This document shows positions 9,130 through 21,390 of a stretch of 29,240 nucleotides of DNA, piece by piece. Position 1 is the stretch's first letter. Each line of letters opens with the position of its first letter. This DNA comes from Saccoglossus kowalevskii (Eukaryota; Hemichordata; Enteropneusta; Harrimaniidae). The DNA is taken from the NCBI RefSeq assembly GCF_000003605.2, contig NW_003134843.1, positions 7,768 through 37,007 on the forward strand, read 5' to 3'. The position numbers were made by a program, and so were the translations under genes. The notes beneath the pieces are model-generated. The model searched no databases, had not been told where the DNA came from, and was given only the letters and a program-made list of their open reading frames with translations.

Positions 9130-10490
9130 TAAATAAAATTCAAATGACTGGGAGTGACAGAAACAATAACTTAGTTATACATTGTGGAAATTCATCAAAT
9201 ATTTATAAAATATTTACCCCCGGAAGACCCCTGTGCTACAATCAAATCCGAAAACCACGTTTTCGTTAGCCTGGGGGAAGACATTTGGTAACGCACATTT
9301 CCCATGAGTATCTGTCTTTTCACTTCACGTTTGATTTATGCGCGAAATCATAGACATTAGAAATGTAGTTCCCATCAAACTGATTCAAAGCGCTTCAACT
9401 TAATCGTTACTACTTTTTGCCGTGGAATATTCAAAATGTAAAACATATCATAGTTCATTTTCAGGTAGCACGGAAATTATTGTGGTGGGTCAAAGGTCAC
9501 ACTGACTGTTGATGAATTCTATACGGGTGATATTTTTTTCGCTAAACCTTTGTGGTGGGCCAAGTTGTTTGAAATTTATGTGTATATCTTATTTACAAAA
9601 AAAAAACAGTTTTCTGAAATGTAGTGCAGAATATATTCTTAAATATGATGTGCTAGACACTACATGTTGGCGTATACACTCAGTGCGTAATTTGTTATTG
9701 TAAGTTGAAATCGTTTGATTTCAACATTATATATTCACTAAATACAATAATATATTGCTTGTGTTCTAGTACGCACTAGTAATTATAAGCGCATGCGCAC
9801 TTTCGAAACTCATCTTGTGAATTGAATCACATAAACGCGATAATAAAAAAAAATTCAGAAATTGTTGGCGTTATCGGGGAAGATAGTAATACAAATAATA
9901 TTTGTCTGCAGGATTTGTTTTAATGTGTTTCAGGAGTTCCAGGGGTTGTTATCATCATGATGGTTTAGCAAAATTGTACAGCCCCCTCCATGATATACAC
10001 ATTATAAGGGAAAACAGATAAGAGGCACGACAGGTTCTCGTGGGAAGCAGAATGTCTCCAAACTTGAAAGCGACACATGATGAACTGTCGGGGAAGAAGC
10101 ATGGATTACGGTCGGAACCAACACAATTAAATTCATGAAAGCTACTCGGACCGCTACATATATATAATATGCTAGTGGTTAACCATACTCTTTGGTAATT
10201 ATTCAATAAAACAAGACATTACGTATTCATTCACAATGAAAGATATCAATACGGTGCTATATTCGTATATTTTACTTGACTGTGTTCATCTTCTTTAGAA
10301 CGAATAATGTCAATAAAGTTATCTTATCTTATATACAGTAATATTGAGAATGGATACTTTGTCCGAAATATCTGGTTATATTATTATTATTATTTTATTT
10401 CCATTTCTCTGAAGAAATATACCCCACTAACCTGGGGGAACAGGATACAATGCGAAAGTTACAGGCGTGACTTTAATCGCCTCAATAAAA
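9130..10490. other. no supported gene; one locally open segment
   Basis: The part 9920-10140 is open on both strands in short frames. One plus-strand frame includes MSPNLKATHDELSGKK, after a possible acceptor at about 9932, but no frame connects cleanly from acceptor to donor. A perfect 9-base hairpin (GTTGAAATC, GATTTCAAC) is at 9704-9725. Two copies of CATCATGATGG-like sequence are the only other local structure. Confidence 0.4.
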
Positions 10491-10496
10491 TAAAGT

Positions 10497-10524
10497 ATTA
10501 TATATATATATATACACACATACA
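10497..10524. repeat. AT/AC microsatellite
   Basis: An alternating TA run passes into ACACAC. A short TTA run lies just upstream at 10380-10396. Confidence 0.85.
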
Positions 10525-10899
10525 CTAACAAATTATATCTAATCTGAAAAGCTGTGTATACAACTTGAAATCTTGCAAGAATTTGGATGATTTCATGGTT
10601 ATCCTGAGAAAAAATATATGTGAGTTTACTGATAGGCGAGAGGAACTCGAATTGTGGTTCAATCCAGTTAATTCGATCAAAAAGCGGTTTTCGAATATGG
10701 TTATATGCTGGACAAACTACCAGAAAATGAGTTTCATCTTCAACAGCATCTATACATATTTATATTGAATTACCATGGACTACGATTACCTGACATTTTC
10801 AATATATATAATATGAAAAAAGTGCAAATATTTGGAAACACTATTTTTGGCTTTATTTGAGAAATCCGCGTAAATGTGAAAACAAGATCATTCACTGTA

Positions 10900-12420
10900 G
10901 CAATATAAGTTATAATCTCGAACAGCGCCATCTACGTCAATGAAATGAAAATGAAGATATGGTAATTTTCTCTTTCCACGACCGTTAGCGCCCTTTCTTA
11001 TTTCAATTAACTACGCGTAAATTGTTTACCGAGATTTTCACTGCTATTTCAGTGCTATTAACCTCTTGTGAGACGAGTCCCCTGAGGTCAGTTTTAAAAT
11101 TGGATTGACTGCCGACTATAAAACCACCTCTTTTTATTTATATTTGTTGAATAAATAAAAGCCTAAGAAACGAAACAAAATGATATTTCCAGGCACTTCA
11201 TAAATTGCGGCGCGTTCTTTCAGTTTTATTGCCTCCGATCTCATTTAATTCTCCTTCTACCTGTCATTAAATATAAGAAGACGGCATCGGCGTACTGGGT
11301 TTAATTTAGACGTATATCACCTCCGGTTATTTTCACCATCAAGAGAAATTATTTCTAAACGTCTAGTTTTCCCACTTTCTGTTAACCGTCCTATTTATCC
11401 CTAATATCCGCCGTCGTGAGCCGCTCCGTGTGATGTAGTACCGCCGCCCCGATTATCGGCTTCTTGCCGACCATTCCATTTTCTTTCCTCGCATCACTTG
11501 CTGCTCCAGGCATCCAATAGACTATTTCATCTCGTTTTCGTGTGTAATTTGAAGCGATGAAACTTTTTTTTTTTTACTGAGGCTGATGCCTTTCGAGGCG
11601 TGAAGTCAAAGAAACAGCGCTCCTGTGGCTATCGGTGACTCGGAGTCATCGGCAATCACTCCAGCTTGAAAAAACAGGGATCGTCTCCGTCTTTCACGTA
11701 TATCTCTGTATTTTAAATATTGCAATAAAAGCCCGTTCTTTGTCTTCAACAATCTTTTAGAAATAGCCGCAACAAAATGAGAGTGTGTCTAATAACAAAG
11801 TAACATATTCATTTCGAAACTACTTCGAATTAAGACACGAGCCTCTATAAAGCGAATCTCTTCTCGGTGTTTTGAGACGGACATGAACAAACTGGTAGCG
11901 ATGTGCTTAATTAATCTCGGGGTGAATGGCAAAACGTAAATTAGTACCGATTTCTACAATCTTTGGGAAATCGCCACCGTCACTGTTGGCTTGAGCAATA
12001 TAAATGTTCAACTGTAGAGAAGGCCCTAGAATGATTCCAAATTTGCGAGTATATTTCTCAATATCCTGTCCGCTTCAATTTGTCACAGGGACTGTATTTT
12101 CTAATTTGAGCTTTTAGATAGCGATCTTGTGTATGATACTCCTTAAATGCCACGCCAAATTATAAGACCTTCATTATCCGATTCCCAGCCGCTGAGGATG
12201 CTGAATTACCCATTTTAGTTTGAAGTTATTGTATTCGCCGGCGTTATTTACTCTCATTTGAGCCGAAATTGCTTTGCCTGTTACTTGAAATGGATGATTG
12301 AAACGGACAGCCAATCAAAAAGCCACCTCGTCTGTCAATTTCATTTTTTGTTTTGAACTGAACGCTCCGAACATATCTAGCGTTACTCGAAATAAAAATC
12401 TGGATTTTTTTTACTAAATC
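10900..12420. promoter_or_regulatory. candidate regulatory / conserved non-coding stretch
   Basis: About 1.5 kb with no recognisable repeat and no convincing reading frame, but with mixed, information-rich composition unlike the AT-rich flanks. Homeodomain-type cores occur, for example TTAATTAATC near 11908, together with other TAAT and ATTA sites. This is inferred from composition and context only; conservation cannot be judged from one sequence. Confidence 0.25.
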
Positions 12421-12466
12421 AGATATATTCGGTAAAAACAAAACCGTCTTCCTCGTGGTGGCAGGA

Positions 12467-12486
12467 TAGTCAACTGTTGTTGACTA
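12467..12486. repeat. 8-bp perfect hairpin next to the large palindrome
   Basis: TAGTCAAC and GTTGACTA are separated by TGTT. It lies about 10 bases outside the left end of the inverted repeat at 12497-12943 and has no counterpart on the right side. Confidence 0.85.
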
Positions 12487-12496
12487 CCAGGTAATT

Positions 12497-12943
12497 CCTG
12501 TATCAGCAACGCGACGGGCAACAAAATCCAACCCCCACGTGATCATGCGGTGACGGTCGCGGTAATTTGAACAATAAAGCGAATTTTACCCATAAGTAAA
12601 TAACAAAACCATTTTGGCGCGTCAACCGCATAGCCAACTGTCGTACACGTTGAAATATAACAAACTCATCGAATTTACCAACAGTACTCTGTGGGGGTAG
12701 CCATCTAAATCGTAACCGGGGATTTAAAAAAAAATGGCTGCCTCATATACTAGTAGTAACTATGGCAAATTGGTTGAGTTTAACGTAGTACCACTGGTAT
12801 GTACGGCAGTTAATGGTGCGGGTTACCGCGCGAAAGACGGTTTTATCATTCACTTATGGGTAAAGATGGCGCTGGTTGCGCTAGCATCACCTTGTTAAAA
12901 TGATCACCTGGATTTGAATTTGTTGCCTCGTGGCTCATACAAG
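12497..12943. mobile_element. 447-bp imperfect palindrome (foldback-like element)
   Basis: The left arm (12497-12706) pairs with the right arm (12731-12943) across nearly its whole length, around a loop of about 24 bases. Landmarks in order, with the right arm read on the minus strand, are CTGTATCAG/TTGTATGAG, GGCAACAAA, AATCCA, GTGATCAT, ACCCATAAGT, AAAACC, GCGCG, AACTGTCGTAC/AACTGCCGTAC, AACTCA, AATTTACCA/AATTTGCCA and GTAGCCAT/GCAGCCAT. Arms differ by many substitutions and small gaps, so the element is old or selectively kept. There is no coding capacity. This suggests a foldback-type or long-arm MITE; no target duplication is obvious. Confidence 0.75.
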
Positions 12944-13087
12944 ATTATTTGGTTTGAAACATAATCCTCGATTCAACAGAACGATGACGTAAATGACAAC
13001 TTTTGCCATCCGAGCAACTAACATCTTTTTCTTCACAACTTCAATGGAAAAGTTGCCCTGCAGTCTACGGTACTATGAAGGCGACCT

Positions 13088-13101
13088 GTTGTCATAGAAA
13101 C
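13088..13101 (-). promoter_or_regulatory. RFX X-box-like motif
   Basis: The minus strand reads GTTTCTATGACAAC, close to the two half-site X-box bound by RFX factors, which control many ciliary genes. It departs from the consensus in both halves and has no adjacent gene start. Confidence 0.25.
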
Positions 13102-13508
13102 ACACTAGTGGAATAGAGAATAAGCTTTTCTTTTCAGATCGTAATTTAAAATTACGTTCAGTTAGAGGAGGATGTCTTTCTCACTTTTGTCGGTTTCATT
13201 TAATTTCGCTTCGTTGAAAAGTTTATCTCATTTCAGGTTGCCTACTACGTTTCTTTTGTAAGCACCGTGATAACCTCGCTGCAAAATATGGCTTCGAATC
13301 GTTTGCTTGCTCCAATCCACCGCTTACGACGACATACTATCAGGGTGACACATGTGTTCGCCGCCACACCAAGTTGCACAGTTGTACGGCATGTATTTGT
13401 GAATGGGCTGACGCCGTACTGATCGAGGAAAGCGGGAACACAAAACAATCATTAAACAGTGTGCTTGAGTAAAGCAACATCCTCCAAAAAATTGTGAATA
13501 TGGAACAC

Positions 13509-13650
13509 GTGATTCAAAGGGCGGCAGTCATCGCGCCGCGTTCTGTTGGATATGGGATTCATAGCGACGTATACAACGCGTGTAAAATACATTGTTTATT
13601 TACATGAAATTCGAACACGCACTGCGCAACGACCACCGCGCTTGAAGAAT
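13509..13650 (+). repeat. dispersed repeat family A, copy 1
   Basis: Its order is GTGATTCAAAGGGCGGCAGT, a CG-rich middle, GATATGGG, then a 52-base block (13568-13619) identical to 16823-16874. That block starts CGTATACAACGCGTGTAAAA and ends TCGAACACG. The copy at 18455-18590 on the minus strand shares both halves. The length of at least 140 bases, both orientations and the lack of coding suggest a SINE- or MITE-like element, but the ends are not defined. Confidence 0.8.
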
Positions 13651-13659
13651 ATTATATGT

Positions 13660-15150
13660 TTCTAACGTGTTCGCCAATAGACGGCCGATGAAATAAGTAT
13701 GTTCTGTGACGTCATTGGCGATCATTAAATGTGATTAATATAAGACAGTTAATACGATTAGGTTTTTATGTGAACTTAAATAAATCCATACGAGCCGTCA
13801 TAATTCCGAGTACAATTCTTTTGGTATGCTGCCCATTGGTAAACGTAAAGTATTATAGGTGTATTGATAATTTGTTCAAAGGTAGCGCTCCATAAAATTA
13901 ATGTACCACATGAACGAGAGAGAAATGAAACACGTTGGTTATCGTAAAATACATGATATTCTCAGCATCGAGACAAACATAACTTAAAGGGGCGGAGCAA
14001 ATTACCATCCCAAATGATTTGAATAAACTAGTTAATCTTCTAATTGATGTTAATGTCCATGTACAATTCGATGTTTCATTATTTAGTACATGTATATCTC
14101 ATTGGGTGAATTGTTAAACTTGTATTTTGTAATGTTGCCTTCTTTGATTTGAAAAGCCAATTTCATGTTTGTATGAGTCAATCAACATAAACAGTGTTTT
14201 AAGGCAAATTGACAGAAAAAAAGACGCAGTTGTTCATCTATTTGTAAACTTTGCCAACATTCCCGAAAACAATGACACCTGATTTGAAACCTGCGTTTGT
14301 TTAACACTGACATTGTTACTCTTCGTTGCTAAGCCCGAATCACGTGTTCCACCGCGATCAACATTTCCTTGAAGAGCAACTTTGTTTCTGAGATAGTCAA
14401 GTGTGTTGTCTTGTCCGAAATACAGTGGGCTTCTGCATACTCCAAATACCGTGAAACGACTACCATTTGTTTACGTTTTCGTGATATTTCAAATCAAACA
14501 CTAATTTATCAGTCACAATGCAGTGCGACGGACAGATTTTAGAGATTATTGCACGACTAGCTGCGAACGAGGCTGCATAACATGGTGTGTGTTATAACGT
14601 ACTCGGAATACCACGTGACATTAAAACCAATGAAATTCGATTGGATAAGCCACGTGACACTTCGTACATTAACCATGATATGAATATAATACAGATAATA
14701 CATACATATATCAAACCAAGCATTCACTTCTAAACCTTCGATCAGTGCCCCCCCCCCCAATTTTCATCAACTGACTTTCCACCAAAGAAAATTAACTTTT
14801 ATACACGTACGGGTAAGGTTATATGTTTATGGATATGGATCAGACGAAAATGTCCCATAAAACACAGCGAGTTACTCCAAAAACCTAAAAAAATATTGAA
14901 ATTCTGTGTCTTTCTGCCTGTCTTCGGTCATGGCGTTAAACTCAAACTTAAACAAAATTATCATTTAATAGTGACAGAAAACTAAAAAATAAGGCTTTAA
15001 ATACACCCAAACTATCACATTTAGCATTGCAATACTTAATTAAGTGGCGGCGTCAACCCTCCAAAATCAAGCTGAAACTCTTTGTATCAGCAAAATATGA
15101 CCCTCAAAGTGCAGGAAATAGCGCTTCAGAGGGTCTATATTTCAAATTTG
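13660..15150. other. no supported gene
   Basis: Short frames only, no clear splice-bounded open segment, and one C11 run (14748-14758). Nothing else is recognised. Confidence 0.5.
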
Positions 15151-15154
15151 TTAA

Positions 15155-15657
15155 GGTAGAAGCCTAGTCATAATTTTTGACAAAATTGGTCATAAATCGC
15201 ATGACAATGTTCATTAGTTTATTATGTACAATCATGAAGCTAATGTCTCATGGTACAATGAAATAGCATTATTTTGTGTGCTAATATTACTTGAAAATTG
15301 CTATTTTTAGAACATCACAATAGAACACAATGTTAAAAAAAAATCATTTTTTGACACTTTTTAAAACCCAGATTTTTTAAATAATTCAGAACAACAAAAA
15401 GTACTCCATCATTAACAATATATGATTTTTTCGGCCTATGTCATCAGGCTAGATTTTGAGATATTGCATAATATCTCTGCCATAGGAACCTGTGGTAAAA
15501 GTGTTATAATAGTGTCAAAATGGCGACTTTTCACTAAAATACAACCACTGGTGACCCCCATTTTTTTTTAGGTCAATATCCTTATATTGCCTTTGAGTAA
15601 GATTCATTGCAAAATGAATAAATTCTTTTTTTTAAAATTTATGAGTAGGCTTCTACC
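15155..15657. mobile_element. 503-bp non-autonomous transposon flanked by TTAA
   Basis: The left end (15155-15174) begins GGTAGAAGCCTAGTCATAA and the right end read on the minus strand begins GGTAGAAGCCTACTCATAA, one mismatch in 19. TTAA lies directly outside both ends (15151-15154 and 15658-15661), the target duplication expected of piggyBac-type cut-and-paste elements. No transposase is encoded; the longest frames are short and stop-rich. The GGTAG terminus is not the usual CC-start of piggyBac, so the superfamily is inferred from TTAA alone; a TA-duplicating family whose ends begin TAAGG is an alternative. Confidence 0.85.
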
Positions 15658-15659
15658 TT

Positions 15660-16800
15660 AAAGTTTAGTGAGCAGATCTCACCCATCCATGCACAATTTC
15701 CTGCCGCTGCCTCCTCCGCAATTAGAATTGTGAATGAAGGTGTGTACTTTGCTTCATGTGTGTTATAAATTGCAGACGAAGTTTATGTTAAATGGTCCGA
15801 CTCGATAGAAACCGATTTTAAAGTTGCATAGCCACACGTCATTTTGGAGTTTGTGCACAGATAATAAGAGAATACCCATGATTCTCTGCTTTATTTTATA
15901 TTTTGCTATTTTCTCTATTATGAACTCTATAATGTGAATAGTTTTCAATGAATCTTGAGGAAAATTGTCCTCCACTACTGCATGTGAACAAACCGGTGTT
16001 GGCTGGTTCAGTAAGTTATTTTGGGTAGTTGTATGTAGCATGTGTGTGGCAAGTTGACTTGGCAGGAAACTTGTTTGTTTGTTTGTTTGTTTGTTTGTTT
16101 GGACATGCACATGTATCACATACGGTATATGCACGGGGTACATATATAGTAGTTTACTATTTGACAAGTTTAGTTCGCTAACACTCTGACCATGGAGCTA
16201 AAATAAATTATAATATACGTCGGTCTCACTGGAAATGAATTCAAAACAAGGTACATAAACCACACTGCCTCATTTTGTAATCAGGCCTCTAGAAATGCGA
16301 CAGAAACATGTTTGGTCACTCAAAGAAAAAAATATTGAGCACAGAATAACATGGAAAATTCTTGCTCGTGGTAGCCTGTACAGTAGCTCCAGCAAACGAT
16401 GCATTCTATGTTTGAAGGAAAAATTTATAATAATTTTTAGACCTAACCACTCCACACTAAACAAAAGAAATGAACTTGTATCATAATGCCGACACAGATT
16501 AAAAGCCTTATTATGTAACACTTAAACCTGTATGTTTTTTATTTTTAATTAATATGTTAATTTGCGAAGTATATGTATGCTCGTTGGTGCAGTGAAATAA
16601 ACATAAAGCTCCTGATGAGTGAGGTACTTGTACCTTATGAAACAGTGCTGTCGAGTTTCAATATTCATGTAGTTGTGTATTAATTCCTCTATTACCGCAT
16701 TTACTTTGTATTGAGCACTTTTGTTTTGGAATAATATATATATATTTAGTCGTTCTGATTTTTTATAGCGACACACAGAGAAGGCATCGTGCATACTTAA
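15660..16800. other. no supported gene
   Basis: A minus-strand frame of 134 codons (16167-15763) is the longest in the window. It runs through the GTTT microsatellite (giving repeated NKQT) and has no domain I can name, so I treat it as chance. Confidence 0.5.
16071..16100. repeat. GTTT microsatellite, about 7 units
   Basis: Uninterrupted GTTT repeats over 30 bases, likely variable in length between individuals. Confidence 0.95.
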
Positions 16801-16807
16801 ATGGGGT

Positions 16808-16885
16808 ATCATTAAAGGGCGGCGTATACAACGCGTGTAAAATACATTGTTTATTTACATGAAATTCGAACACGAGCTGCGCTTT
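16808..16885 (+). repeat. dispersed repeat family A, copy 2 (internally deleted)
   Basis: ATTAAAGGGCGGC is followed directly by GTATACAACGCGTG, so about 45 bases present in copy 1 (13524-13568) are missing. The following 52 bases (16823-16874) are identical to copy 1, then CTGCGC is shared. This identity implies recent spread or gene conversion despite the deletion. Confidence 0.8.
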
Positions 16886-16899
16886 AAACTAAATACATG

Positions 16900-18450
16900 T
16901 ATATCAAATCTCCAGAAAAATCCCACACCACATTGTAATAGTATTTAAATTAATATATATATACTAGTTTTATTTGATCCGATTATTTTGACGACTCGGA
17001 ATGAATTTGTCCTCGTTTGGCAAACTATTCACCAACTTATGGCTGCACCCGGTACATGGCATATATAAACTGAGAGCTTTCCACTATGCCGTTGTTGACT
17101 GTTTTATTGAATTCATCCAGTGACTCGTTTCGCTACGTCGAATCGTGGCATAACATATCACATATCAATCAACCACATTTCATATTGATGGATTAGTTGA
17201 CTACGATTGGTAACGCCGTCATGGACTTCCGCTAGACAACAGGCATGTCGAGCTGTACGCTATGGTATTGTTATGGTTGTACTCTGAGCGTGACAAGTGC
17301 CAGTAAGCGATGTACACGGCATCATCATTCTCGTGTATTCGCTGTCGCTGCGAAATGAGTTCCTCGCTTTAGGTGAGACTGCTTTGAACGGTGGACGTGA
17401 ATTTGAAGCATGTGCGAGCTTTTAAAATAAGACTGAAAAGTGTTAACACGATAGCTGAAGCAATTTGCCGTAGATATGACTGTATGAGATGGGGGCTGGC
17501 GATAAAGATTTTCAGTTGATGTTTTCTGACGCGTGGCGTGAACATGGAACAATTTAACACGGTTCAAGTTAATATCAGCTCCTTCCGCATGACTACACTT
17601 TTTACAGATGACGAGTTTTAACCAAATTATGGAGATTATCAACAATTTCAACTTCCCCAGCAGTCAAATTAAAAAGAGCAACCGAAAAAGTGGACGAGTG
17701 CGATAATAATCAACATTTTGGCTTGCCGGCGCCGCGGGTTCATGGCGCCCTCTCGAGACAAACATTTGCCACGGTCATAAATTTCGGTAAACTTCAAAGC
17801 GACAAGCTAGCAGGGTTGGGCCAATATATCTTGAAGGGTCAACATGACCTTATGAACTTGACTAATAAATCAGTCTCGTGGTCACGCCATAATGAATGAT
17901 TTGTTGCTTGAAGTCAAGAGATTCTCGAACATCACAAAGCAAGCCGCTGATATAGGGTTTTTTGTTTCGAGGAGATAGCTCTCTTCATTTTCGACGACAC
18001 ATCTCTCGCCGTGACAGCTCCGCAAAAGATTAATGTGTTTCGGCTGTCTTAACGTTTTATTACGTTCTATAGCCGATCATATCAGTTATAATCAGGCTAA
18101 TATTTCTTGTCAGAGTGTCGTTTTTGACATGAAATATTATATCTTCGTCGATTTGAAACATTACAGTATGGAACAGATGAGTATTGAGAACGATTTATTT
18201 TCTGTATCCCGTTTGATTTAGTCCTTTGCTGCGGCTTTAATTTATCGCTGTTTGCCGTGTCTGCAAACAACGACGTGTTTGGACCGGGATTTCGTAGCGA
18301 TGGAGGCGTAGGGGTGGTGCCATTCCTTTCGACCGAGTTGCATGCTTATTTTGGAGGTTGAACGTCCCACGCACCAGACAGCCACGTCTCTCATAAGTGT
18401 CCCTGGTGTCACACAGTGTACGTGCACTCTTCTTTTTACCCAAAAAGGAC
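16900..18450. other. no supported gene; possible regulatory DNA
   Basis: A minus-strand 108-codon frame (17651-17325) and shorter frames are present without recognisable domains or convincing splice sites. The part 17320-17660 has the mixed composition seen in non-coding conserved DNA, but this is only an impression. Confidence 0.4.
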
Positions 18451-18454
18451 ATTG

Positions 18455-18590
18455 AAGAACAGCGATCGTCTCGCTGCGCGTGTTCTAATTTTGAAATAAA
18501 CAAATAATCTATTTTACACGGGTTGTATACGTCGCATGGGACCCATATCGACGCATCGTGACTGCCGTGGCGCTTTAATTAATCACCAAT
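18455..18590 (-). repeat. dispersed repeat family A, copy 3
   Basis: Read on the minus strand it follows copy 1: GTGATTAATTAAAGCG, CGGCAGTCACG, GATATGGG, GCGACGTATACAAC, CGTGTAAAATA, GTTTATTT and GAACACGC. It is diverged throughout, unlike copies 1 and 2, so it is an older insertion. Confidence 0.7.
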
Positions 18591-18599
18591 TTCTGTGTC

Positions 18600-21380
18600 A
18601 GTCAAACATGTTTATTTCATTCGAGAAATATAAATATAAGACTTCTGAATTTGATGACTCTCTCCTCTCGTCAATATTTCCAAGGTCGAACTTTTTTATC
18701 GCCAGTTCCGTACCGCTTCTCATAAATGACCTCTCCCTGATTTAAGCGAAGATACAAACGGTATTTTCTTCTTTAAAATTTACGGACGAGGCCATACCAG
18801 ATTTGCAATGACGTCAACTACGACCTAGTAACCTGTACTACTTGTTGCGTCCGCTGCGCGAGGCTGTCAATCGTGCCCTGCCTGGCATTACTTCTCACAC
18901 TGCTGAAAACGGTCGTAACTTGTCGCTATTTAATGAATTCGGCAGCCGTAAAAATTAAAGCAAGATTTACAGCAAGTGGCACCCTAGCTCACCTCTTGGC
19001 CATCAACTAAACGTAATAGCCTACTTAAGTATGGGGGGTCCGTGTCGACAGTGGCCGATGGAACCGCGCCGCTGAAGCGTTGGCCTTGGTTATGACCACC
19101 ACCCCACCCCCAGCAGTATGCCACATCCGGTTGACTTTTGACAATGATGTGCGGTACTATTATTGACGGGGTGGGGGACAACACAACCCAAACGAGGTTG
19201 CTGATCCCATAACTCAAATGTAGGATTTGTGAGACAGTTGAGTTTAAATAGTAGTCTTTAAGTTTTTTTTTTGTCGGCCGTGGTACGACCTGGACTTTTT
19301 GACAGGATAAAATGGATTGTATATTTTTCTACAGAAAAAAATGGTCCGGTGAAGGAAGATCCAACTACAAAAATATTCCCCACCCTGTCTATATTGCCGT
19401 AACCTTGGGTACCAAGTAGGTACGGTGTATATAGGCATGTTTATTTTCGCTGTAATATAAATATAATAAGCCAAATTATATTGACCATATGTGGGTATAT
19501 TCAACTACTTAGCAACGTTAAAATAAACCCATAAACACCCGTATTGTTTGTTTTATTCGCACACGTCGTGTTTTGGGTAGCAGTATTGAAATTTGAGATT
19601 CACACGAATGTTCTCAATACGGTTTTCAGGTTAGAGCAAACATACGTTGAATGATGAGTGGAAAACGTAACAACACCCCCCCCCCAAAAAAAACACACAC
19701 CACCGAAAAAAATAATTCCTACATACATAATTCAACATTTTGTCGTTCTTTTCATCTGACATGGGCGGGGCTGGGCGGGTGATGATGGGAGGGCGTATTT
19801 GTCACGTACTAATATCAATCGTTGAGTGCGAGTGGAAATGACGGACCGGACGGGAGTGGGACAACGCCTCTCTCACTACCACCTTCATCACACTCGTGGA
19901 TGACGCAATTATAAGCACCCATATTTAGGTCCACAGCGGTTCTGGTATTGAGTGTTGGTCGGGTTATAATTAGCATTTTTGGATTCCGTGAGGAAGATAT
20001 TAAAACTAGTAATACGCCGTGGCGTAATATTATGGGGGAGCACCAAAACAAGCAACACCTCGCAACAACAATAAAGACCCCCCCCCCGTTGGGAGGTCTG
20101 AACCTATCTATTTTCGTCATGCGCGCTCTCAGCGGAGGTGTCAATGACTCAAAATGAGTACGTTCAGATTCACAAAGCCGATGCCCATTAAAAGTCTAGT
20201 CCATATAAAACCCATAAATAAAAATTTGATGCGTCCTTTACGTGTTGTTTGTCAGTCTGCTGACAAAAGTTATTGTCTGTATCGTTTTACGATGGCGTTT
20301 GATTTACAGCCCCAGAAAACTATTTCATTGCGGTTGTCGGTAGTTATTTGTGTAGTCGATTTTTATAGCAGCGTTCTATGTCTTATTTCAATGTTCAGCA
20401 CGAGTCACGTCACCGTTGTTGTCCTTGTAAAAGCGCCTGTAAATCATCCGCCGTATTCTGTTTGTGCGCGCCTTTACCGCGGCAGTTAAAAAAACCCTGT
20501 CCACTTCCATATCCTTCCGCCTCTGTTCCCAAGCTTTGTCAATCGTTTACGGTATTGATCGATTTAGCAATCGATGTCAACAACCTCACTTCTTAGTTAC
20601 TTGCTAGACGCTAATCACTCATCAGTTTTCGAGTGTCCCGAACGATTAATTCATGTCATAACGATTCACGTCATCGCTACGGTGAAACTTGTTGTTGTTT
20701 TCGGAAATAAACACTTGTGCGGGACAAATTACGTAGGAGGGGGAGTTGGGCAAGATTGTTTACAATATTCAAGGCCGGGACGATTTTCCAATGACGCCGG
20801 GAAATAGAAGAAGGACAATATGCTGTAGTGTAGAGATGATGCCGACTGTTGACGACTAATTAATGATTAATATTTCAAATGTATTTTCATTTATTTTATT
20901 TTATATTTCGCTAAATAATCAAAGTGCAATTTCAAACTCTGCCATTTCACACGCCACAAAATACTGATATTCGGCGTATGTAGTCCGTATTATGGACGAC
21001 CTATGCCTTGCGTTGTAGTCAACGGCGGTTCACAAGGATCGTTGATAATAGATCCCTACTTCAGCGCCTCATCTGGCCACATACATTCATCGTTACAGTT
21101 GGGGCTGCATTTCCATTTCTCAAAAAGCATTGAAAAACTCAAATTGCACGTATCTCTACGTATTTATTTGTTTTGTTTGCATTTATGTTTGAATTGTTGT
21201 ATTTTTAAGATATTTTAATCCTCAGGAACCTCTGAGAAATATTTGTGAGGAAAGCTGAAGATTGTGGACAAAAAAGTGGCCCAAATTTATCAGAAGCAGA
21301 TCACCGACAAAAATGTAACTCAAATAAAAAAAATAAACATGCAAAGACACATCAACGGTGATTATATTATCCCACTCTTA
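18600..21380. other. no supported gene
   Basis: Frames of 109 (minus, 20144-19815) and 111 codons (plus, 20154-20489) overlap on opposite strands near C-runs and have no recognisable domain. A cluster ATTGATCGAT ... AATCGAT at 20554-20577 resembles CUT/Onecut-type sites. Nothing else is supported. Confidence 0.45.
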
Positions 21381-21390
21381 GAGTGCTCCT

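Noticed and set aside
15763-16167. 134-codon minus-strand open frame
   Set aside because: Contains the translated GTTT microsatellite and otherwise lacks any recognisable domain.
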